DNA of 23,351 bases, taken from UBA6264 sp964531505. Its GTDB lineage: Bacteria; Patescibacteriota; Patescibacteriia; UBA2591; UBA6264. Position numbers and translations under genes: made by a program. Shown in pieces: positions 10,215 through 15,450 of the stretch. The notes under the pieces were generated by a model. That model worked only from the letters and a program-made list of their open reading frames with translations, was not told the DNA's origin and searched no databases. Location of the stretch: NCBI GenBank assembly GCA_964531505.1, contig CAZHDT010000008.1, forward strand, positions 1 to 23,351, in the 5' to 3' direction. Numbering within the stretch: position 1 is the first letter of the stretch; each line of letters starts with the position of its first letter.

Positions 10215-10335
10215 TGGGGACAGTCCCCACAAGACACCGTTCGGAAATCAAATCCCACACAGCGTTTTAGAGCGATTTTCTAAATTTGCCAAAAAATCAG
10301 CTGTTTTTTAATTTAGTCGCCAGCAAACTTTTTTA
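10215..10335. repeat. Repeat block D with TGGGGAC palindrome and a degenerate REP
   Basis: Begins with the perfect palindrome TGGGGAC-A-GTCCCCA (10215-10229) and continues parallel to block C at 4556. It ends in a degenerate REP (GTCGCCAGCAAACTT near 10317-10330; compare AGCCACCAAACTT). The spacer 10037-10519 consists of terminators, REP copies, this block and the transposase promoter, with no gene. Confidence 0.65.
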
Positions 10336-10362
10336 TTTATTATGTTTAAAAAAACAGTTTTT

Positions 10363-10410
10363 AAAAGTTTGGTGGCTCTAAAAGTTTGGTGGCTCAGCCA
10401 CCAAACTTTT
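10363..10410. repeat. Half REP followed by a full REP, copy 5
   Basis: A left half only (AAAAGTTTGGTGGCTC, 10363-10378) is followed directly by a full palindrome (10380-10410: 15-bp arms, central C at 10395). The broken tandem looks like an incomplete duplication or excision footprint just upstream of the transposase gene. Confidence 0.88.
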
Positions 10411-10471
10411 GCCTTTTCCCATTATTGCAAACAAATAATTTTATTAAAAAAGTTTTCCACAGAATAGGTCG

Positions 10472-10499
10472 TTGCCATTTTTTAAAAGAATATTATAAT
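10472..10499 (+). promoter_or_regulatory. Sigma-70 type promoter of the transposase gene
   Basis: TTGCCA (10472-10477), a 16-nt spacer, then TATAAT (10494-10499). The expected start site near 10506 leaves a very short leader holding GAGGG (10506-10510), 9 nt before the GTG start. A DnaA-box-like TTTTCCACA lies at 10453-10461. Confidence 0.6.
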
Positions 10500-10519
10500 A
10501 AAAATGAGGGAACAAAAAA

Positions 10520-11263
10520 GTGAGAAAGACAAAATTTATCAATAATGAATATTATCATATTTATAATCGCGGAGTGGACAAGCGTTTGATTTTTGATCAG
10601 CAAAACGATTTAGACAGATTTTTTGAAAGTATGAAAGAATTTAATACTATGGATCCAATCGGCAGTATTTATGAGAATCATTTAGTTAAAAATAGAAATA
10701 TTAAAAATATAAAGCAAGAAAAAAAGTTTGGTGGCTCAGCCACCAAACTTTTTAAAAACGACAAATTAGTAAAATTTATTTGTTATTGTTTAAATCCAAA
10801 TCATTATCATTTTATTTTACAGCAAATAGTTGACAAAGGAATTCAAAAGTTTATGCATAAATTAGGAGGATATACGGAATATTTTAATGAAAAATATAAA
10901 AGAAGCGGGTCATTGTTTCAAGGAAGATACAAAGCGATTCACATAAATTCTAATGAATATTTATTACACTTGAGCGCTTATGTTAATTTAAATTATAAAG
11001 TCCATAATCTAGAAAAGTTTGGTGGCCGAGCCACCAAACTTTTCCAATCAAGTTGGGATGAATATATCTCTAATAACGGCGATAAAAGTGGTAAAAGTAA
11101 AAACAATAAAAATAATAGCAATAATGCGCTTAAAAAAGATTTTTGCGAAAAGAAAATTATATTAGACCAATTTGAAAATGCCACAGAATATAAAAAATTT
11201 GCCGAAGATTCCTTAAAAAGAATTAAAGAAAATAAACAAATTAAAATTTTTTTATTAGAATAA
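10520..11263 (+). CDS. REP-associated tyrosine transposase (RAYT, IS200-like Y1/HUH)
   Basis: 247 aa, apparently intact. NEYYHIYNRGVDKRLIF opens the Y1 fold, YCLNPNHYHFIL carries the HUH (H-Y-H) metal site, and GGYTEYFNEKYKRSGSLFQGRYKA contains the candidate catalytic Tyr and the conserved RSG-LFQGR segment. The C-terminus (EYKKFAEDSLK) is typical of CPR members. GTG at 10520 is chosen because GAGGG lies 9 nt upstream; the ATG at 10504 is out of frame. Such enzymes act on single-stranded REP hairpins. Here two copies of the local REP lie in frame inside the gene (10721-10753, 11012-11044), each reading KFGG-x-ATKLF. One falls just before the HUH strand, the other between LNYKVHNL and SSWDEYI, positions expected to be surface loops. 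Several more REPs lie around it. Confidence 0.93.
   Translation: MRKTKFINNEYYHIYNRGVDKRLIFDQQNDLDRFFESMKEFNTMDPIGSIYENHLVKNRNIKNIKQEKKFGGSATKLFKNDKLVKFICYCLNPNHYHFILQQIVDKGIQKFMHKLGGYTEYFNEKYKRSGSLFQGRYKAIHINSNEYLLHLSAYVNLNYKVHNLEKFGGRATKLFQSSWDEYISNNGDKSGKSKNNKNNSNNALKKDFCEKKIILDQFENATEYKKFAEDSLKRIKENKQIKIFLLE
10721..10753. repeat. REP palindrome, copy 6, in frame inside the transposase gene
   Basis: Perfect 16-bp arms, central C at 10737, total 33 nt, so the frame is preserved. In the gene's frame it reads K-K-F-G-G-S-A-T-K-L-F. It lies about 50 nt before the codons for the HUH motif. Confidence 0.95.
11012..11044. repeat. REP palindrome, copy 7, in frame inside the transposase gene
   Basis: Perfect 15-bp arms around CGA (11027-11029), total 33 nt. 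It reads E-K-F-G-G-R-A-T-K-L-F, the same codon phase as copy 6. The changed centre (GGCCGAGCC) has no stop in this frame in either orientation. Confidence 0.95.
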
Positions 11264-11299
11264 TAAAAGTTATCCACTTTTTTTATAATTTTATTACTA

Positions 11300-11305
11300 T
11301 ATAAT
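11300..11305 (+). promoter_or_regulatory. -10 element before the structured leader and ybaB
   Basis: TATAAT at 11300-11305, with a start site expected near 11312, at the first bases of the structured leader. A second TATAAT lies at 11284-11289. No convincing -35 is seen. A DnaA-box-like TTATCCACT (11270-11278) lies upstream. Confidence 0.45.
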
Positions 11306-11307
11306 AA

Positions 11308-11413
11308 AGATTAAGAGAGGTTAGACGAGGTTAATCTCTCCGCAAAGTTCTTGTTCTGCTAATTTGCAGAACGAAAAGAAAGGAGGGTTTTGCGGGGAGT
11401 TTCACCCCGTCTA
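11308..11413 (+). ncRNA. Structured RNA leader of unknown family upstream of ybaB
   Basis: About 105 nt with dense pairing. CTCTCCGCAAA (11336-11346) pairs with TTTGCGGGGAG (one G-U). Inside it TTCTT pairs with AAGAA, and GTTCTGC-TAATTT-GCAGAAC forms a perfect 7-bp hairpin. TTAGACG (11321-11327) pairs with CGTCTAA (11407-11413). Two alternatives compete: AGATTAA (11308-11314) with TTAATCT (11331-11337), and GGGG-AGTTTCA-CCCC near the 3' end. An AGGAGG lies in the 3' bulge, about 65 nt before the ybaB ATG, which itself lacks a Shine-Dalgarno. It does not carry the SRP RNA domain IV signature or any riboswitch consensus I recognise. It could be a cis-regulator or a separate small RNA. Confidence 0.5.
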
Positions 11414-11453
11414 ATTATTTAAAGATAATTATTAAATTAAATAATTTTATTTT

Positions 11454-11705
11454 ATGTTTGATAAATTAGAAAAAATAAAACAGCTAAAAGATATGCAAGC
11501 CGCTTTGGCGCAAGAAAAAGTGGAAAAAGAAGAAAAAGGGATTAAAGTGATTATTAATGGAAAAATGGAAATAGAGGAAATTATTTTAAACCAGGAATTG
11601 GAACAGTCAGAACAGGAAAAAGTGTTAAAAAGACTTATTAATGAAGGATTTAAAGACATTCAGGCAATCGCGACCAGAAAAATGTCCGGTATGAATATTT
11701 TTTAA
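11454..11705 (+). CDS. ybaB: YbaB/EbfC family nucleoid-associated DNA-binding protein
   Basis: 83 aa, slightly shorter than usual YbaB (about 100). It has the family layout: an N-terminal helix (MFDKLEKIKQLKDMQAALAQEK), the central sheet with VEKEEKGIKVIINGKMEIEEIILN, and a C-terminal helix (EKVLKRLINEGFKDIQAIATRKM). Family members form dimers that bind DNA as nucleoid proteins. The gene usually sits between dnaX and recR; neither is here, so it stands alone behind the structured leader and ahead of its own terminator. There is no Shine-Dalgarno close to the ATG. Confidence 0.85.
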   Translation: MFDKLEKIKQLKDMQAALAQEKVEKEEKGIKVIINGKMEIEEIILNQELEQSEQEKVLKRLINEGFKDIQAIATRKMSGMNIF

Positions 11706-11742
11706 ACATTGGAATTTTGTTTTAAATTAGATTTAAATCTTT

Positions 11743-11775
11743 AAATCTACGAGGTTCGACCTCGTAGATTTTTTT
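11743..11775 (+). terminator. Intrinsic terminator after ybaB (palindromic CTACGAGGT type)
   Basis: Perfect 13-bp stem AAATCTACGAGGT (11743-11755) with its complement (11759-11771), loop TCG, then a T run to 11775. It is the cleanest rho-independent terminator in the window. Its perfect long arms resemble the other palindromes here, so it may itself be a repeat-family member recruited as a terminator. Confidence 0.88.
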
Positions 11776-11802
11776 ATGTTTTAATTTTCTAAAAAATCAA
11801 TA

Positions 11803-11830
11803 TTGACAACCATCTTATTTTGATTATAAT
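11803..11830 (+). promoter_or_regulatory. Consensus sigma-70 promoter of the gene at 11889
   Basis: TTGACA (11803-11808), a 16-nt spacer and TATAAT (11825-11830) match both consensus hexamers exactly. The start site would be near 11837, giving a leader of about 50 nt. Confidence 0.8.
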
Positions 11831-11888
11831 CTAAGCAGAAAAGCGATAATAAAATCTGTTTCAAATTGTTTTCAAAAATCTTTAAAAT

Positions 11889-13322
11889 ATGAAAAAAATT
11901 CGGTTAGCCCAAAAATTTTTATTTATTTTATTCTTTTTCATTGCCCTATTCCCGGGCAAGATTTTTGCTTTGGCCGCGCCGGTCAAAGAGCAATTCTGGT
12001 GCAATAAATTCAGCTCCCGCCAATGGTCCTATGATTCAGAGCATAGCAATGTGGATTGGGAAGACAATGGCATTATTTTACCGAAAACAACCAGCGGTTC
12101 TTATCAGTCCTCCGGAGCAGCTTGGACGCATGCGGTAAGTTTTTCCGAACATATTTATTCCCTTTATCTCAGCGGTTCTTATTATGAACCGACCAACACT
12201 CAGGTAAAAGTTTATGTCAGCTTTGACAATGATTTAAAAGAATATCTTTTAAACTGGAACACTGTTTATCAGCCCAAAGAAGCTTTCAAAAAAGTAAGAT
12301 TAAAAGTTTTTTTAGGCACCAATAATAATAGTATCACGCCAAAAGTCAACGAGGTTTGTTTAAAAATAGAGACGCAAGATCGCTCTGAAAGGGGGCTAGA
12401 TCAAAGAGATGACAAACGAGCCAGAGATTTACAAAGAGTTGAAGATTTAATTGAAAAGTATTTTAAAGATTTTGGAAAATATCCAGTGGTTGTTGCTTCA
12501 ATAAAAGACAAAGAGCGCCAGTGGGAAATGCTGAAAAGCGTTTTGATTTCCGCTTCTTATAATTATCGTCGCTCTTATGATTGGGGCTTTGTTGACCAAC
12601 CAATCGGCATTGATGAAGAATATCAATACGGTTATTTAACCAACAATTCCGGCACCCATTATATCCTTTGGACTAAATTGGAAAATACCAGCTCTCGCAA
12701 TTTTAGCGATTCCTGGCAAGGGAATTCACCGGATTTAAATTGCCAAGCCCCGATTTATTGTTTGTCCTCTTTTTCCTCGCAAACCCCAGAGACTTTATTG
12801 ACTTATTTTGAAAATAATCGAAGCCTGTATATTAGAAACGCCCAATTCGTGAGAATAATAAATGATTCTAAAGTTTGGTTTCAGGTTCAGAATCGCCGTC
12901 TTTGGCTTAAAACGCCGGAAATATTCGCTAAAGCTGGTGGAAAATGGGAAAAAGTTTCTTTAGTCACTGATTTAAAAGATATTCCTTTGTTAAAATTCAT
13001 TAAACAAAAAAATAAAGACGATATTTATTTAGTAAATGAGTCCGGTTCAAAAAGATATCTTCCTAATAGTCAGATTCTCAGTTACTACGGCTCCGCTTTG
13101 GAAATTACGGTTTTTGACGACAGCCAGATTATGGATCTTTTGCCAAACAATTATTTAATAAAAGCCAAAAACGCGCCCGAAGTTTATTTATTGGATCAAA
13201 ATATAAAGAGATGGGTCAGCTCGCCTGAAGCTTTTGAAAAAATGGGTCTTTATTGGGACGATGTAGTGGAAGTGGACCCGCGGGAACTAGACTATTATCC
13301 CGAAGGAACGCCTTTATTTTAA
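11889..13322 (+). CDS. Secreted protein with pilin-like middle and triplicated surface module
   Basis: 477 aa. A signal peptide (about 1-28, FLFILFFFIALFPGKIFA) precedes a beta-rich region (33-160) that could be a carbohydrate-binding-like sandwich. Residues about 174-199, DKRARDLQRVEDLIEKYFKDFGKYP, match the segment after the membrane helix in GspG-type pseudopilins (the DxxR-DL-x-I-x-x-x-L-x-x-Y-x-x-x-x-G-x-YP pattern). YQYGYLTNNSGTHYILWTKLEN (from about 245) resembles the pseudopilin C-terminal sheet, but the N-terminal pilin helix is missing. Three copies of a roughly 50-aa unit follow (nt about 12835, 12990 and 13148), the last reading YLIKAKNAPEVYLLDQNIKR. This is the same type as VYLIENGKKR in the proteins at 1-3667 and 6102. 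It probably sits in the envelope. Pilin and module relations are by pattern, so moderate. Confidence 0.75.
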   Translation: MKKIRLAQKFLFILFFFIALFPGKIFALAAPVKEQFWCNKFSSRQWSYDSEHSNVDWEDNGIILPKTTSGSYQSSGAAWTHAVSFSEHIYSLYLSGSYYEPTNTQVKVYVSFDNDLKEYLLNWNTVYQPKEAFKKVRLKVFLGTNNNSITPKVNEVCLKIETQDRSERGLDQRDDKRARDLQRVEDLIEKYFKDFGKYPVVVASIKDKERQWEMLKSVLISASYNYRRSYDWGFVDQPIGIDEEYQYGYLTNNSGTHYILWTKLENTSSRNFSDSWQGNSPDLNCQAPIYCLSSFSSQTPETLLTYFENNRSLYIRNAQFVRIINDSKVWFQVQNRRLWLKTPEIFAKAGGKWEKVSLVTDLKDIPLLKFIKQKNKDDIYLVNESGSKRYLPNSQILSYYGSALEITVFDDSQIMDLLPNNYLIKAKNAPEVYLLDQNIKRWVSSPEAFEKMGLYWDDVVEVDPRELDYYPEGTPLF

Positions 13323-13335
13323 AATATTTTTAAAT

Positions 13336-13499
13336 TGTGGATAACTTTTTTGACACAATTTAAAAAGATGTTATGGTAAAGGAAAATAATTTAATATTTT
13401 TTTATGGCTTTCCTTAGGAGGGAAATTAATAAAAATAGCAACTCTGCTTTAAAACGCAGGAATTTTCAAACCGTTTCGCGGTTTTTTATTTTTTAAAAT
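13336..13499 (+). promoter_or_regulatory. Duplicated promoter/leader/terminator element, copy 1
   Basis: In order: TGTGGATAA (13336-13344, a consensus DnaA box), TTGACA (13350-13355), 16 nt, TATGGT (13372-13377), then a 93-nt block (13404-13496) identical to copy 2. The block forms TTTCC/GGAAA with AGGAGG in the loop, TCTGC/GCAGG, then AAACCG-TTTCG-CGGTTT (13468-13484) followed by a T run. That last hairpin is an intrinsic terminator ending 16 nt or less before the DUF3800 start codon. The block is also an ORF of 30 codons (ATG 13404, TAA 13494; MAFLRRE...). Most likely an attenuator leader or a small-RNA gene; the family is not recognised. Confidence 0.7.
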
Positions 13500-14294
13500 A
13501 TGAAATTTTTTAAAGAAATAAAAACATCCTTTTGTTTTCTTGATGAAACAGGCTTAATCTATTCTAAAACAGATCAATTTTTTGCCATAGGGATAATTGA
13601 ATGCCCTAAACCACAAAATCTTTATAATAAAATTAGGAAAATTAGAGATCAATATCGATATAATGAAGAGGTAAAATGGACAAGGTTAAACAGAAAAATT
13701 AGATTTGATGTGGCTCGAAATTTTTTTGAAGTTTTTTTATTAGAAGACGCTAAATTTAATTGTATTATTCTTAATAAAGAAGAATTAGATTTTGAAAAAT
13801 ATTTTCAAAACGATTTATATAAAGTTTATCAAAATTTTACAATTGCTTTATTAAAAATTATTTTAGGGAAAAAACCAAATGAAGTTCTTATTTTATTAAT
13901 GGACAATTATTTTACTCCCGACGGAACAGATTTAGAAGTCAAAATAAAAAGATTTATAAATGATCATTATAAAAATTTTATAATCGCTGGAGTATGTCAA
14001 ATTGATTCTAAATCTTCGGATATATTACAATTAACCGATTTGATTTTGGGGGCGATATTATACGATTTAAAAAAACAAAACAATCTAATAGAACCAACAA
14101 AATCAAGTAGATTTAAAAGAAGGTTCCTTAATTATCTCTATCAGAAATTAAAAATAAAAAAATCGTTTTTCATAAATAAATCTGGAGTCAAAACCCGAAA
14201 TTATGTCTTATTTGGAGATAAAATTAGGGCTACAATTTTTGATTGTAAACGCTCAACTACGCAAAAAAAACAAGCCATGACCCACAACGGGTGA
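13500..14294 (+). CDS. DUF3800 family protein (putative RNase H-fold nuclease)
   Basis: 264 aa. Acidic motifs typical of DUF3800 appear in order: FLDETG (strand 1), EEVKWTRL (the E-x-K-W segment), LLMDNYF and the late LQLTDLILGAILYDL (the Q-x-x-D-x-x-x-G motif). All four acidic positions are kept, so it may be active. DUF3800 proteins are predicted metal-dependent nucleases and often lie in mobile or defence contexts, but their reaction is not established. It is flanked by two copies of the same leader element (13336, 14376), which looks like insertion or duplication. It is AT-rich and Lys-rich, and it is unrelated to the envelope genes around it. The ATG follows the leader terminator directly, with no Shine-Dalgarno. 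Confidence 0.8.
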   Translation: MKFFKEIKTSFCFLDETGLIYSKTDQFFAIGIIECPKPQNLYNKIRKIRDQYRYNEEVKWTRLNRKIRFDVARNFFEVFLLEDAKFNCIILNKEELDFEKYFQNDLYKVYQNFTIALLKIILGKKPNEVLILLMDNYFTPDGTDLEVKIKRFINDHYKNFIIAGVCQIDSKSSDILQLTDLILGAILYDLKKQNNLIEPTKSSRFKRRFLNYLYQKLKIKKSFFINKSGVKTRNYVLFGDKIRATIFDCKRSTTQKKQAMTHNG

Positions 14295-14333
14295 CGCTTG
14301 TTTTCATAGATATTATGAATGATAATATCTATG
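14267..14333 (+). terminator. Twin hairpins at the end of the DUF3800 gene
   Basis: First hairpin: AAAACAAGC (14267-14275) with GCTTGTTTT (14296-14304), plus inner ACCC/GGGT. It overlaps the TGA stop (14292-14294) and ends in T residues, which suits termination. A second, perfect 12-bp AT-rich hairpin follows: CATAGATATTAT (14305-14316) with ATAATATCTATG (14322-14333). Confidence 0.65.
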
Positions 14334-14375
14334 GATAATAATAGCACAGAATTTTAAGTCTAACAACAGTCAACT

Positions 14376-14544
14376 TGTGGATAACTTTTTTGACATAATT
14401 CAGAAAAATGTTATTGTAAAAGACAAGATAAGCTAACATTTTTTTTTATGGCTTTCCTTAGGAGGGAAATTAATAAAAATAGCAACTCTGCTTTAAAACG
14501 CAGGAATTTTCAAACCGTTTCGCGGTTTTTTATTTTTTAAAAAT
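14376..14544 (+). promoter_or_regulatory. Duplicated promoter/leader/terminator element, copy 2
   Basis: Same order and spacing as copy 1: TGTGGATAA (14376-14384), TTGACA (14390-14395), 16 nt, TATTGT (14412-14417), then the identical 93-nt block (14448-14540) with terminator hairpin at 14512-14528. The upstream promoter part differs from copy 1 at many positions and has small indels, so the core is much better conserved than its surroundings. The ATG of the next gene follows at 14545. Confidence 0.7.
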
Positions 14545-15350
14545 ATGAAAAAAGTATTTAAAGTCATTTTATTTTTAGTTTTAATTTTAATTGTTTTTTA
14601 TGTTGGGAAAATGCTTTACGGGCTTTGGATTTGGAATCATGTTTCTTCCAACGATCAAATAAAAATTACTCAGTCAGCTTATGAAAAATGCTTGGACAAG
14701 GGAAAAGAAAATTGCGAATCTTTATTGGGAGTCGGCATAAAGGGAGCTTTGTCGTCCCAGCGAAAAGAAGCAATGGGAATTATTTTAGACCGAACGAAAA
14801 GCGCTGAACAAAGGCTAGACGCTTTGGAAACTTTTTATCTTTCTTCAAAACAAGACCAAGAAGAAATGAGCCAAACTGAAATAGACCTTTATTATTTAGT
14901 TGCGATGGACCCTGAAAATCCCTTTTATTTAAGCCAAAAAGCGTTTATTTATCTTTTAAAAGAGCCAACGCAAGATGAAAAAATAATTGATTTACAGATA
15001 AAAATCGCTCAAGACCCGGAAGCGGACATAGAATTAAGAAAATTTGCCACTATGTCTTTGGCAAAATCTAAAACAAAAAAAGCTGAAGATGTTTTTTTTC
15101 AAATTATCAATGAATCAGGAGAATCGCCCCGTTTTTGGGCCGGGCAAGGCTTGCTCGCTTTAAACGCGGTTGTCCAAATTCCCGCTTTAATTGATTTGGC
15201 GCTGGATGAAGCCAAGCTCGAAGCGGGACGCAGCATTGCCTTGGAAACATTAAATGAATTGATGCAAATGAACGAAATAAAAGAAATGGATTTAAAAGAA
15301 AAATTATCTCCGCTTTTAACCCATTCAAACATTGCCATTAGAATAAAAAC
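14545..15350 (+). CDS. Membrane-anchored alpha-helical repeat protein, 3' end in gap
   Basis: 268 residues are visible before the gap. An N-terminal membrane anchor (about 5-27, FKVILFLVLILIVFYVGKML) is followed by a helical region resembling HEAT or Sel1/TPR-type repeats, for example AEQRLDALETFYL, DIELRKFATMSLAKS, ESPRFWAGQGLLALNAV and EAGRSIALETLNELM. No catalytic motif is seen. It is probably a scaffold on the outer face of the membrane. The stop codon and the start of the next gene both lie in the gap, so the two are probably closely spaced and cotranscribed. Expression would have to pass the terminator-bearing leader just upstream. Confidence 0.7.
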
Positions 15351-15450
15351 NNNNNNNNNNNNNNNNNNNNNNNNNNNNNNNNNNNNNNNNNNNNNNNNNN
15401 NNNNNNNNNNNNNNNNNNNNNNNNNNNNNNNNNNNNNNNNNNNNNNNNNN
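15351..15450. other. Scaffold gap (100 N) between two genes
   Basis: 100 N with no shared sequence in its flanks. It hides the C-terminus of the helical-repeat protein and the start codon and first signal-peptide residues of the LTD protein. Confidence 0.95.

Noticed and set aside
3694..10410. The repeated palindromes as a CRISPR array
   Set aside because: Copies are scattered, unequally spaced, in both orientations and partly inside genes. There are no regular spacers and no cas genes.
11308..11413. SRP (4.5S) RNA, often encoded near dnaX-ybaB-recR
   Set aside because: The conserved domain IV sequence (GGTCAGG ... GGAAG-x-AGCAG) is absent.
14305..14333. AT-rich perfect hairpin as an attachment site or small inverted-repeat element
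   Set aside because: No second copy was seen in the window and no target duplication is visible. It is kept only as part of the twin hairpins after the DUF3800 gene.
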